In this document: one piece after another, positions 21,046-29,280 of the stretch
Layout: each line of letters starts with the position of its first letter
How positions within the stretch are numbered: the stretch's first letter is position 1
From: Actinobacillus suis ATCC 33415
GTDB taxonomy: Bacteria > Pseudomonadota > Gammaproteobacteria > Enterobacterales > Pasteurellaceae
NCBI RefSeq assembly: GCF_000739435.1
Contig: NZ_CP009159.1
Coordinates: forward strand, 1,178,001 to 1,242,000
DNA length: 64,000 nt
Direction: 5' to 3'
Notes under the pieces: model-generated
The model's database searches: none
Told to the model about the DNA's origin: nothing
What the model saw: only the letters and a program-made list of their open reading frames with translations
Translations under genes and position numbers: made by a program

Positions 21046-21561
21046 ATGAAATTAACAGAATTTCTGACGATCGAGAACATTCGTCAAGGTGCTTTGATCT
21101 CAAGTAAGAAAAGGGCATTAGAATTAGTCGGTAAAATTATTGCGGAGTCACTGAATAAAAGCTGTGGCTGCGGAGAAAGCGAAGGGCTTTGTCCAATCGA
21201 GTGTTTTGGTAATCTATTTAAACGAGAAAAGCTTGGTTCTACAAGCTTAAATCATGGCATTGCCTTACCGCACGCAAAATTACCGAGTTCATCAACACTT
21301 TCTTTAGAAAAACCGATTGCGGTATTTATCCAGCTTGAAATGCCGATTGACTATGAAGCAAGTGATAATAAAGAAGTTGATTTAATTTATGCGGTTATGT
21401 TCCCTGAAGGTCACTGCGAAACATATAAAGGCTGTTTACAACATATTGCACAACGTCTTAGTGATAAAACATTAATAAAACAATTGCGTAGTGCCGAAAG
21501 TGCTGAAGAAATTTGGCAATTATTTGAATACGCAGATAATCAAACTATAGAGCAAGATTAA
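21046..21561 (+). CDS. ptsN: Nitrogen PTS EIIA component PtsN, with Cys-rich insertion
   Basis: EIIA-Ntr regulatory phosphoprotein, phosphorylated on His in NHGIALPHAKL. The 171-residue protein matches PtsN at both ends (SSKKRALELVGKIIAES; KREKLGSTSLNHGIALPH; QLRSAESAEEIWQLF). Between them, around residues 45-58, it has CGCGESEGLCPIEC, four cysteines that the E. coli protein lacks. rpoN and hpf, which separate lptB from ptsN in E. coli, are absent. rapZ follows 18 bases on. Confidence 0.9.
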   Translation: MKLTEFLTIENIRQGALISSKKRALELVGKIIAESLNKSCGCGESEGLCPIECFGNLFKREKLGSTSLNHGIALPHAKLPSSSTLSLEKPIAVFIQLEMPIDYEASDNKEVDLIYAVMFPEGHCETYKGCLQHIAQRLSDKTLIKQLRSAESAEEIWQLFEYADNQTIEQD

Positions 21562-21579
21562 TTGCATTAGAGGAAAAGT

Positions 21580-22446
21580 ATGGAATTAGTGATTATAAGT
21601 GGGCGCTCCGGTTCAGGTAAATCCGTTGCGCTACGAGCTTTAGAAGACGTAGGTTATTACTGTGTAGATAACCTACCGCTTCCGCTTATTCCTGAATTAG
21701 CCTCATTCTTAGCGAGTTCAGAGCGCTCTGCAGTTGTTAGTCTTGATATTCGTAACTTACCGGAAAACCCGGAACGCATCGAAGAATTGCTTAACCAACT
21801 TTCACAACTCACGATCAATACAAAATTGATTTTTCTTGATTGTGAACGTAATGCGCTCATCAGACGTTACAGTGACTCCAGACGCTTACATCCTCTGTCG
21901 AATAAAGATTTATCCCTTGAAAGTGCGATTGATTTAGAAAGCACTCTGCTTGAACCACTTTTTCACCAAGCCAATTATATTATTGATACTACGAATATTT
22001 CTTCACATGAATTAGCGGAGAACTTGCGTAGTCTCTTACGCGGCTCAACCGATAAAGAACTCAAAATCGTCTTTGAATCTTTCGGCTTTAAATACGGTTT
22101 ACCTGCCGATGCAGATTACGTTTTTGACGTTCGTTTCTTACCGAATCCGCATTGGAATCCTGAATTACGGCCAATGACCGGTTTAGAGCAACCGGTTATC
22201 GATTTTTTAGATCGACAAACTGAAGTACACAATTTTATCTACCATACACGTAATTATTTAGAAATGTGGTTGCCGATGTTGGAAAAAAATAATCGCAGCT
22301 ACCTTACGATTGCTATCGGTTGTACCGGTGGAAAACACCGCTCCGTATTCGTTGCGGAACAATTAGCCAAATATTTTCAAAGTCGAGACAAAGACGTACA
22401 AATTCGTCATCGCAGTCTCGAAAAACATCATCGTAAATCTTGCTAA
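21580..22446 (+). CDS. rapZ: RNase adapter / nucleotide-binding protein RapZ
   Basis: In E. coli RapZ delivers the sRNA GlmZ to RNase E and so controls glucosamine-6-phosphate synthase. The 288-residue protein has Walker A GRSGSGKS at residues 8-15, the [20 protein letters not shown] segment, and the C-terminal RNA-binding region with [15 protein letters not shown] and RHRSLEKHH. It is co-transcribed with ptsN. Confidence 0.95.
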   Translation: MELVIISGRSGSGKSVALRALEDVGYYCVDNLPLPLIPELASFLASSERSAVVSLDIRNLPENPERIEELLNQLSQLTINTKLIFLDCERNALIRRYSDSRRLHPLSNKDLSLESAIDLESTLLEPLFHQANYIIDTTNISSHELAENLRSLLRGSTDKELKIVFESFGFKYGLPADADYVFDVRFLPNPHWNPELRPMTGLEQPVIDFLDRQTEVHNFIYHTRNYLEMWLPMLEKNNRSYLTIAIGCTGGKHRSVFVAEQLAKYFQSRDKDVQIRHRSLEKHHRKSC

Positions 22447-22449
22447 TCT

Positions 22450-22503
22450 AAGCGGTCAGTTTTTCTCAAAATTTTGCAAATTTTTCAAGAAAAACGACCG
22501 CTT
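22450..22503. repeat. Inverted uptake-signal repeat after rapZ
   Basis: AAGCGGTCAGTTTTTCT and an inverted counterpart ending GACCGCTT flank an AT-rich loop. It can fold as a terminator-like hairpin. Confidence 0.55.
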
Positions 22504-22534
22504 TTAATTTATACATTCAATAACATAGCACACT

Positions 22535-23716
22535 ATGAAATCAGCAGATATCATCATTATTGGCGGCGGTATGGTAGGGCTTGCACTCGCAGCGCTATTA
22601 AAAGATACGGAATGCCAAATCAAGATTATTGAAAAAAATGCGCCGACACTTAGCGATAGCTATTCCAATCGAGTAAGTGCGATTAATGCAACCAGCGAAA
22701 AAATGTTACGCCGAATTGGTGCCTTTGATCGCATTGCTGTCGAGCGCTTATCGCCTTACCAACAAATGTTAGTGTGGGAAAAAGACAGTTTTGCCAAAAT
22801 TCATTTTGACAATAGTCAACCGGAAATTAAGCAATTAGGCGCGGAGCAACTCGGCTTTATTATTGAAAATAATCGAATTCGCCATGCCCTTTGGCAACAA
22901 GTCAGCCAACAAACCAATGCGGAAATTATGTTAGCGTCAACACAAACTATCGGTATCAATGAGACAGGCGCATTTTTAACATTAGACAATGGTGAAATGT
23001 TAACGGCTAAATTAGTAGTAGCCGCAGACGGTGCCAATTCATGGCTCCGCCAGCAAGCCAACATTCCACTGACAAGTAAAGACTACCAACATACTGCATT
23101 AGTCTGTAATGTAAAGACGGCGGAACCTCATCAAGCTATCGCACGCCAAATTTTCTCTCCGGAGAGTATTTTGGCATTTTTACCGCTTGCCGATGAACAA
23201 CACTGCTCAATTGTTTGGTCTTTAGCGCCGGAACAAGCTGAAATGTTAGTAAGTTGTGATGAAAAACAATTTAATCAAGCTTTAACTATTGCCTTTGATA
23301 ATCAGCTAGGTATGGTTGAATTGCAAAGTGAGCGTGCAATTTATCCGCTTGTAGCACGTTATGCTCGTGATTTTGCACAAAATCGTATTGCGCTGATTGG
23401 GGATGCGGCACATACAATCCATCCGTTAGCCGGTTTAGGAGTAAACTTAGGGTTTGCCGATGCAATTACTCTTGCTCAGGAAATCCAACAACATTTAGTG
23501 CTTGGATATGATATCGGTGAATATCGTCACTTACGCCGTTTTGAACGTATTCGTAAAGCCGAAGCGATTAAATTATTGGCTGCAATGGAAAGTTTAAAAC
23601 AGCTTTTTCATGGCAATAACCCACTTAAGAAATTAATTCGTGGCATTGGCTTAAGTGCAGTGAACCAAGTTCCTCTGCTAAAAAAACAGCTGATTGCTCA
23701 AGCAATGAGCATATAA
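22535..23716 (+). CDS. ubiI: FAD-dependent ubiquinone hydroxylase, UbiI-like
   Basis: Flavin monooxygenase of ubiquinone ring hydroxylation. 393 residues with FAD motif GGGMVGLALAALL near the N-terminus, the family's RVSAINATSEKML, the DG motif VVAADGANSWLRQQ and GDAAHTIHPLAGLGVNLGF. VWEKDSFAKIHFD and the ending resemble VisC/UbiI more than UbiH or UbiF, though the three are paralogues and assignment within the group is by eye. A UbiH-like paralogue lies 2 kb away on the other strand. Confidence 0.8.
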   Translation: MKSADIIIIGGGMVGLALAALLKDTECQIKIIEKNAPTLSDSYSNRVSAINATSEKMLRRIGAFDRIAVERLSPYQQMLVWEKDSFAKIHFDNSQPEIKQLGAEQLGFIIENNRIRHALWQQVSQQTNAEIMLASTQTIGINETGAFLTLDNGEMLTAKLVVAADGANSWLRQQANIPLTSKDYQHTALVCNVKTAEPHQAIARQIFSPESILAFLPLADEQHCSIVWSLAPEQAEMLVSCDEKQFNQALTIAFDNQLGMVELQSERAIYPLVARYARDFAQNRIALIGDAAHTIHPLAGLGVNLGFADAITLAQEIQQHLVLGYDIGEYRHLRRFERIRKAEAIKLLAAMESLKQLFHGNNPLKKLIRGIGLSAVNQVPLLKKQLIAQAMSI

Positions 23717-23853
23717 TTAAAGTTTAAAAATTACACAATCGACAATCTTATACAAGATTTTACTGAACTAGTCTTTTATCTCATTGTCTATTACCGTTAC
23801 AATAAACGCCCTTTTCAAAGGGAATTTTTAATCTTACTTTTTAAGGAATACTA

Positions 23854-24333
23854 ATGAAAAAATTAGCAACCATTGGTGCGGTAGCACTCTTAGCATTTAG
23901 CGTAACAGCATGTAACAAAGCAGATCCTGCAGCGGATTACAAAAAATTCCAAGAGTGGTATCAAGTTCAAGAACAAACTCAAGCAACTGCACAAGCTGAG
24001 TTCCAAAAACAATTAGCTGAAGTGATGGGTCAAGCAGAGAAAGATCCTAAAGCATTAGAAACCGTATTAAATAACTTCGCAGGTAAAGTGCAAGAAACAT
24101 TAAAAAGCTTAGATGCTGTTGATGTGAAAAGCGAAGAAATTAAAGCATTAAAAGACAAAACTAAAGCCGTTTTAGGTTTATCAAGCGAAGTGCTTTCGGA
24201 GCAAGTAAAAGTGATGTCTGCCCCAACAGCGGAAGCGCAACAAGCGATCCAAGCGAAAGCAGCTCAATTAAACCAAGCTGCTCAAGAACTTCAAAAATTA
24301 CAAGCAGATTTAAAAGCAAAATTTGCTAAATAA
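23854..24333 (+). CDS. Small lipoprotein, first of three tandem paralogues
   Basis: A 159-residue predicted lipoprotein: signal peptide with lipobox SVTAC (Cys at residue 20). The mature part is almost all helical and rich in Gln, Ala, Lys and Glu, with a conserved DYKKFQEWYQVQEQ near its start that recurs in the next two genes. I do not recognise a characterised family. RBS AAGGA precedes the ATG. Confidence 0.8.
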   Translation: MKKLATIGAVALLAFSVTACNKADPAADYKKFQEWYQVQEQTQATAQAEFQKQLAEVMGQAEKDPKALETVLNNFAGKVQETLKSLDAVDVKSEEIKALKDKTKAVLGLSSEVLSEQVKVMSAPTAEAQQAIQAKAAQLNQAAQELQKLQADLKAKFAK

Positions 24334-24360
24334 TTTGCTGATACAATGATAGAATCATAA

Positions 24361-24390
24361 GGTTAGTGTTGCAAAGCACTAACCTTTTTC
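24361..24390 (+). terminator. Terminator after first lipoprotein
   Basis: GGTTAGTG, eight-base loop, CACTAACC, TTTTT. Only 16 bases separate it from the next gene, so it could act as partial attenuation within a tandem array. Confidence 0.75.
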
Positions 24391-24405
24391 ATATAGGATA
24401 ATCAC

Positions 24406-24996
24406 ATGAATAAATTTACTAAAATCGGCGCAACCGCGCTATTCGCTTTATTTTTAAGCGCTTGCGATAAACCGGCTAATAAAACAGCTGAAGCACAAGC
24501 GACACAAGCAGAAACTAAAGTTGCTGCGGTAGATACCGGTGCACAAGACTACAAAAAATTCCAAGAATGGCAACAGCTACAAGAAAAATCAATTGGCGAT
24601 GCAATTAATAGTGCAATTGAAAAATTAGGTGATAAAGCAAAAGATGCCGCTCTTATTCAAACAACCATGAATAAAGCGATTCTTGAGCAAATTGAAAATA
24701 TCCAAAAAAGTGCTGCAACGTTAGAAATCAACGATCCGCAAGTAAAAGCACTTAAAGATAAAGCGCTTGAAGCTATGGCATTAGGTGCAAAAATGATCGC
24801 TGAAAACGACAAACTTGCCAAAAATCCAACTCCTGAAGCACACAAGGCGTTTGGTGAATTACAAGCGCAATTAGATAAAATTGCGACGGAAGGTCAAAAA
24901 ATTGAAGCGGAACTAGCAACTAAATATGGCGCAGCTCCAGCTCCAGCTCCAGCTCCAGCTCCAGCTCCAGCTCCAGCTCCAGCTCCAGCTCAATAA
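24406..24996 (+). CDS. Small lipoprotein, second tandem paralogue, Ala-Pro repeat tail
   Basis: A 196-residue predicted lipoprotein with lipobox LSAC (Cys about residue 20). It shares DYKKFQEWQQLQEKS with its left neighbour and has a similar helical body. The C-terminus is (Ala-Pro)n encoded by nine GCTCCA repeats, a likely extended spacer that could span periplasm or peptidoglycan; changes in repeat number would stay in frame. Function unknown. Confidence 0.8.
   Translation: MNKFTKIGATALFALFLSACDKPANKTAEAQATQAETKVAAVDTGAQDYKKFQEWQQLQEKSIGDAINSAIEKLGDKAKDAALIQTTMNKAILEQIENIQKSAATLEINDPQVKALKDKALEAMALGAKMIAENDKLAKNPTPEAHKAFGELQAQLDKIATEGQKIEAELATKYGAAPAPAPAPAPAPAPAPAPAQ
24934..24987 (+). repeat. 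Hexanucleotide tandem repeat (GCTCCA)9
   Basis: Nine uninterrupted GCTCCA units within the 3' end of the lipoprotein gene, each encoding Ala-Pro. Slippage would lengthen or shorten the tail without frameshift. Confidence 0.95.
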
Positions 24997-25009
24997 TTAT
25001 ATTTTTATC

Positions 25010-25033
25010 GGCTAGGCAATGCCTAGCCTTTTT
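25010..25033 (+). terminator. Terminator after second lipoprotein
   Basis: GGCTAGGC-AAT-GCCTAGCC-TTTTT, a perfect stem with T-run. Confidence 0.85.
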
Positions 25034-25057
25034 CACTCGGCAGCAAACAGCATCAAA

Positions 25058-25531
25058 ATGCACAACATAATAAAAATTATTATTTCTTATTCATTTATAT
25101 TAGGTCTTATCGGTTGTACAGCGCTGGAAAACCACTCTCCACAGGCTGATTTCCAACGCTTTCATCATTGGGATGAGGTTTACGGAAATGATTATATCCA
25201 AGCGACCGTCTTTGCGATGTACGGTTTAGAAACCGCTACAAATAAATATGCGCGCATTGAAACTATGCAAAATTATTTAGAAGAAGTGGATACGATCCAA
25301 GCATCGTTGAACTATCTGGATATCCAAAATGATGAAATTTTACCAATTAAAAATATCGGCTTAAGAGCGTTACAATTAAGCCAAGAAACGTTCAGAGATA
25401 TGATTAAACTAGAATCTCAGCCCAATGAAGCACTGGCGCAATCGGTTCAAGATAAAGGGCGAATCATTACCCAATTAGGTAATGAAATCTCACATGAAAA
25501 ATTAAAATTAATGAAAAAATATCAACTATAA
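25058..25531 (+). CDS. Small lipoprotein, third tandem paralogue
   Basis: A 157-residue predicted lipoprotein with lipobox LIGC (Cys near residue 20). ADFQRFHHWDEVYGNDY corresponds to the DYKKFQEW segment of the two genes before it, but the rest has diverged. An upstream ATG at 25019 lies inside the preceding terminator, so 25058 is preferred, although no strong ribosome site is visible before it. Function unknown. Confidence 0.7.
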   Translation: MHNIIKIIISYSFILGLIGCTALENHSPQADFQRFHHWDEVYGNDYIQATVFAMYGLETATNKYARIETMQNYLEEVDTIQASLNYLDIQNDEILPIKNIGLRALQLSQETFRDMIKLESQPNEALAQSVQDKGRIITQLGNEISHEKLKLMKKYQL

Positions 25532-25533
25532 AC

Positions 25534-25560
25534 AAAAGGACGCCCAAGTGCGTCCTTTTT
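25534..25560. terminator. Bidirectional terminator
   Basis: AAAAGGACGC, six-base loop, GCGTCCTTTTT, between the convergent lipoprotein and ubiH genes. Confidence 0.8.
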
Positions 25561-25565
25561 ACTTT

Positions 25566-26765
25566 TTATTGCCAACCTAAAGCCCTATTTGCAATATTTT
25601 CTCGCAATAACTTGCTATGCGAAATCGCAAATAAGCCTAAATTTCTGACCGCTTGTAGCGGTAATAAATCACAAGAAAACAGTGAAATCAGACCGCTTGT
25701 TAGAGAAATAATCTCTGCTTGATCTTGCTTTCTCGATTGCTCAAATTGATTAAGCAATATGAACTCGCCCAAATTTTCCCCTTGTTCAAAGGCTTTTGAC
25801 AATAGTTGTGCAAGGGTAAACAGATCTCGCATACCTAGATTAAAACCTTGTCCGGCAACCGGATGTAATAATTGTGCCGCATTGCCTACAATCGCCAAGC
25901 GATGATGAATATGCGATTGCGCTTTTTGCGAAGTGAGCGGATAAACAAACCGCTTACTGACTCGCAAAAACTGCCCTAATTTCCAACCGAATTGCTGCTG
26001 TAATTGCGAAAGAAATTCATCATCAGAAAGCTCCATCAAATCTTCAGCTTGTTTCACACACCACACTAATGACATTCGATTATCACTTAACGGCAACAAC
26101 GCTAACGGACCTTGCGTAGTAAAACGCTCAAAAGCTTGACCTTTATGCGGTTCGCTGATTTCGACATTTGCAATTAAAGCTGATTGTTGATAATCCTTTA
26201 ATAGCTCAGTTTCAACACCGCACTGCTGAGCGATTTGGGATTGAATCCCATCTGCAGCAATTATCAGCTGTGTTCTAATGTGTTCGCCATTTTTTAACGT
26301 AAGCGAAACCTCAGTTTGTGAGCGTTCGAAATGAACTATTTGATTCGGACAAAACCGATGGATATTCGGCTGCTGCTCAATACAAGCGGTCAAATTTTTG
26401 CCTAATTTTGCAAGCTCCACCACGACACCTAATTGTACTAAATTCAATTCACTTGCTTTTAATGTCGTTTTACCGAAATGTCCAACATCCGATACTTGAA
26501 TCTGTTGAATTGGCGTGGCAATTTGCTGAATTTGTTCGGTAAGTGAGCTGCCGACAAGCGGTTGAATTTGAGCAAATTTTTGCAAACTGCCTTGTGCCAA
26601 CGCAATACTACGTGCATCAAAACCGCCTTGTTGCGCATAATCAGGCAACTGTTTTTCAACGATCGCAATCCGCATCTTATGTTGTGACAAGCTACTTAAC
26701 GCCAATGCCAACACCGAACCGGTTACCGCTCCGCCGACAATGACCACATCAAACTGCTCTGCCAT
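25566..26765 (-). CDS. ubiH: FAD-dependent ubiquinone hydroxylase UbiH
   Basis: 2-octaprenyl-6-methoxyphenol hydroxylase of ubiquinone synthesis. 399 residues, with GGFDARSIALAQGS, VSDVGHFGKTTL, AFERFTTQGPLALLPLSD and GNAAQLLHPVAGQGFNLGMRD all matching the UbiH subgroup. The FAD motif reads GGAVTGSVLALAL, slightly off the GxGxxG form. ATG 26765 has RBS AAGAGG five bases upstream; an in-frame GTG six bases earlier is rejected. It follows the Nudix gene closely. Confidence 0.88.
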   Translation of the reverse strand: MAEQFDVVIVGGAVTGSVLALALSSLSQHKMRIAIVEKQLPDYAQQGGFDARSIALAQGSLQKFAQIQPLVGSSLTEQIQQIATPIQQIQVSDVGHFGKTTLKASELNLVQLGVVVELAKLGKNLTACIEQQPNIHRFCPNQIVHFERSQTEVSLTLKNGEHIRTQLIIAADGIQSQIAQQCGVETELLKDYQQSALIANVEISEPHKGQAFERFTTQGPLALLPLSDNRMSLVWCVKQAEDLMELSDDEFLSQLQQQFGWKLGQFLRVSKRFVYPLTSQKAQSHIHHRLAIVGNAAQLLHPVAGQGFNLGMRDLFTLAQLLSKAFEQGENLGEFILLNQFEQSRKQDQAEIISLTSGLISLFSCDLLPLQAVRNLGLFAISHSKLLRENIANRALGWQ

Positions 26766-26774
26766 TTCCACCTC

Positions 26775-27230
26775 TTATTCAAACACACGTAACACATCAA
26801 GCGGATAGCTTTCTCCACTCAAATAATCTTCAATAGACTGGCTAACTAACGGATTACGTTCGCATTGTCCTTCCTGCTGAATAAAATGCTTAAATTCCTC
26901 TAAACTCAGCCAAAATCCTTGAGTAATATCGCTATCTTGCGGCGAAATCGGCACAAAATCATCTAATTCAACCGCAAATACAAAACGTAAATAATCGGTC
27001 TGTGAACGAGGTGCGTGCCATTGATAAATCTTAATTAAACGTTGGGCTTCGGCACGAATCCCAGTTTCCTCAAATAACTCTCTACTCGCCCCTTCCAACA
27101 ACGTTTCATTTGCTTCCAAATGCCCTGCCGGTTGGTTTAAGGTTCGTTTACCGTATTCGATTTCTTCCACAAATAAAAATTTACCTTTGCAATGTACCAC
27201 ACAGGCTAAAGTAATATTCGGTTTATGCAT
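26775..27230 (-). CDS. nudJ: Nudix hydrolase, NudJ-like
   Basis: Hydrolyses nucleoside or thiamine pyrophosphates; NudJ of E. coli acts on HMP-PP and NTPs. The 151-residue protein has a complete Nudix box GHLEANETLLEGASRELF followed by EETGI (GX5EX7REUXEEXGU) and the NudJ-like start ITLACVVHCKGKFLFVEE. It lies between selD and ubiH; in E. coli nudJ neighbours mnmA, so the context is different. Confidence 0.88.
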   Translation of the reverse strand: MHKPNITLACVVHCKGKFLFVEEIEYGKRTLNQPAGHLEANETLLEGASRELFEETGIRAEAQRLIKIYQWHAPRSQTDYLRFVFAVELDDFVPISPQDSDITQGFWLSLEEFKHFIQQEGQCERNPLVSQSIEDYLSGESYPLDVLRVFE

Positions 27231-27251
27231 ACCCGCTCCCCAATTTTCCGC

Positions 27252-28295
27252 TTAAATGACGTCAATTAACGGCTTCGCACTGTCCGCCTCAAGTAAACGC
27301 CCCACTCTAAATAGAGGCACGTTTGCCTGTTTTGCAATTTGTTGTACTTTTTCAACCGCTTGTGGGCGTACGGCAATCAACAAACCGCCGGAAGTTTGCG
27401 GATCACACAAAATCGCCTTTTGTTCATCGGTCATAGCTGAAATCAAATGTCCATAGCTGTCAAAGTTACGATTTGTTCCACCCGGTACTGCACCTTGAGC
27501 GATATAGTCTTTTACACCGCCTAGCGTATGGACTTCAGCAAAATTCACTTCGGCACGCAGATTAGAGCCTTGGCAGATTTCACTTAAATGCCCTAACAAA
27601 CCAAAACCGGTAACATCTGTCATTGCCTTCACATCGGATAATTGCGAGAATTTTGCACCAATCAAATTAATCTGACACATTACATCACGTGCAAGATTCT
27701 GATGTTCCGCTTTTAATAAACCTTTCTTCTCGGCGGTTGTCAGCACACCGATACCAAGCGGTTTAGTTAAAAATAACTCACAGCCAGCTTCTGCCGAAGC
27801 ATTCTTTTTCACTTGTTCAGTGCTAACCATGCCGGTTACCGCTAGCCCGAAAATCGGCTCAGGCGAATCAATCGAATGACCGCCGGCTAAGGCAATACCG
27901 GCTTGCTGACAAGCAAAACGTCCACCTTCCACAATTTTTTGTGCCACTTCCGCCGGTAACTTGTTTACCGGGAAGCCCAAAATCGCAATCGCCATAATCG
28001 GCTTACCGCCCATTGCAAACACATCACTCAACGCATTTGCCGCCGCAATGCGCCCGAAATCAAACGGATCATCCACAATCGGCATAAAAAAGTCCGTCGT
28101 GCTGATAATGCCAACGCCATTACCGATGTCATACACAGCGGCATCATCAGCGGTTTCATTACCCACTAATAAATTCGGATCAACAAATTTTTCCAGCTGA
28201 CTTTGTAAAATTGTCCCTAACACCTTAGGAGAAATTTTACAGCCTCAACCGGCACCGTGACTGTATTGCGTCAAACGAATCGGTTCTTCCGCCAT
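27252..28295 (-). CDS. selD: Selenophosphate synthetase, itself a selenoprotein
   Basis: Makes selenophosphate, the selenium donor for Sec-tRNA. Reading from the ATG at 28295 ([16 protein letters not shown]), an in-frame TGA at 28247-28245 falls at codon 17, where E. coli SelD has its catalytic Cys, followed by [13 protein letters not shown]. Total 347 residues, the family length. Further motifs are [23 protein letters not shown] and [18 protein letters not shown]. An ORF search that stops at TGA would begin the gene at 28223. Together with the Sec codon in fdnG this shows that the organism decodes UGA as Sec. Confidence 0.95.
28216..28247 (-). promoter_or_regulatory. Sec codon and SECIS-like hairpin of selD
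   Basis: The TGA at 28247-28245 is followed on the minus strand by CCTAA-GGTG-TTAGG (28229-28216), a five-pair stem with a G-rich loop about 15 bases downstream, suited to SelB binding. The stem is AU-rich and shorter than the fdnG element. Confidence 0.65.
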
Positions 28296-28341
28296 TTTAT
28301 ACCTCGTAATCTATCTCTGAATTCGGTTATTGTACGCCAAC

Positions 28342-28377
28342 AAGCGGTCAGATTTGAGCAATTTTTTGTAAAACCCC
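28342..28377. repeat. Uptake-signal-type element at left edge of accessory island
   Basis: AAGCGGTCAGATTTGAGC followed by AATTTTTTGTAAAACCCC. A closely similar sequence in the same orientation is at the right edge (39288-39325). Both resemble the extended uptake signal common in this genome. Confidence 0.6.
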
Positions 28378-28392
28378 ATAATGAACGCTAAC

Positions 28393-28409
28393 ACGACATG
28401 AAATGTCGC
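28393..28409. promoter_or_regulatory. Island operator 1 (CGACA-N5-TGTCG)
   Basis: CGACA-TGAAA-TGTCG, a perfect 5+5 palindrome 66 bp before the ATG of the first FtsZ-like gene. Identical half-sites with the same 5-base spacing precede three other units of the island. Confidence 0.75.
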
Positions 28410-28474
28410 ACCTATTGGTTACTATTAATATTCAAAAAAATTAAGTGTTCTTATTCTTATATAGGAAAATCAGT

Positions 28475-29263
28475 ATGTTTCGCAAAATTTGTTCTCTTTT
28501 CAAATGTTTTAATCGGAAAACTTCACAAACTAAAATCGTTTCACAACCGCAATATAGTAAATCCCCCCAAGTTACAACATTGCCTAAAAAATATAAAAAA
28601 CGTTATCCGCTCATTACCCTAAAACCCTCTTTAATTACACCCAAAAATAATCGTATAACCGTTACACCTGAAAGTAAGATTCGCTTTATTGGTATTGGTA
28701 GTGCAGGACAAAATATCTTAATGGAAGTGGCAAATGTTTTACCCGAACAGGATTATCTGTTAATCAATACCAATCTGATTTCTCTACGTAAATCATCGTT
28801 TAATACGCTACATATAGGTAATTCTCCCATTGGTTGCGGACCTGATCCGTTACTTGCTCAAGAAGCGGTGAAGATAAGTGAACCGCAACTTATCGAAGCA
28901 GTCACCGGACAAGATATTATCGTTTTATTTTGTGGTTTAGGTGGAGGAAATGGTACGGGTATTGCTCCGGAAATAGCTCGTTTAGCTAAAGCACAAGGCT
29001 GTCAAGTTTTGGCATTTATCGTCACTCCTTTTTATTTTGAGGGTAATAAACGTAGCCGATTGGTCTATTTCGCCAAACAGGAATTAGCAACCGCTTGTGA
29101 TATTTGTGAACTGTTTAATAACAATGATTTATTAAGGCTGGCAGATACAATCACAATGGAAAGTGCAATTCAAACACAAAATGCTCTCATTATTCAACGC
29201 ATTAAGCATTATCTAGGACTTACAGCTAAACGCCCGTTTCACATCAGTATCTATAAACCATAA
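28475..29263 (+). CDS. FtsZ/tubulin-like GTP-binding protein lacking T7 loop and C-terminal domain
   Basis: 262 residues. After a basic 70-residue N-terminal extension beginning with a possible amphipathic helix (MFRKICSLFKCF), residues 69-245 align with the FtsZ GTPase domain: T1 loop IGIGSAGQN (72-80), LLINTNLISLRKS (95-107; FtsZ AVNTDAQALRKS-type), the tubulin signature GLGGGNGTGIAPEIA (154-168), TPFYFEGNKRSR and NNNDLL (215-220), then a helix equivalent to H7. The protein stops before the T7 catalytic loop and lacks the second domain. ATG 28475 has RBS AGGAAA; an upstream GTG is rejected. The next gene, 17 bases on, supplies the missing part. This is not cell-division ftsZ, which is longer and in the dcw cluster. 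Confidence 0.85.
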   Translation: MFRKICSLFKCFNRKTSQTKIVSQPQYSKSPQVTTLPKKYKKRYPLITLKPSLITPKNNRITVTPESKIRFIGIGSAGQNILMEVANVLPEQDYLLINTNLISLRKSSFNTLHIGNSPIGCGPDPLLAQEAVKISEPQLIEAVTGQDIIVLFCGLGGGNGTGIAPEIARLAKAQGCQVLAFIVTPFYFEGNKRSRLVYFAKQELATACDICELFNNNDLLRLADTITMESAIQTQNALIIQRIKHYLGLTAKRPFHISIYKP

Positions 29264-29280
29264 GTCCCCTTGGAGGAAAT

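Noticed and set aside
25019..25057. Upstream ATG for the third lipoprotein
   Set aside because: It lies inside the preceding terminator hairpin and would put a non-signal-like sequence before the lipoprotein signal.
27252..28223. Truncated selD starting at 28223
   Set aside because: Reading through the TGA at codon 17 gives a full 347-residue SelD with the right N-terminus from the ATG at 28295.
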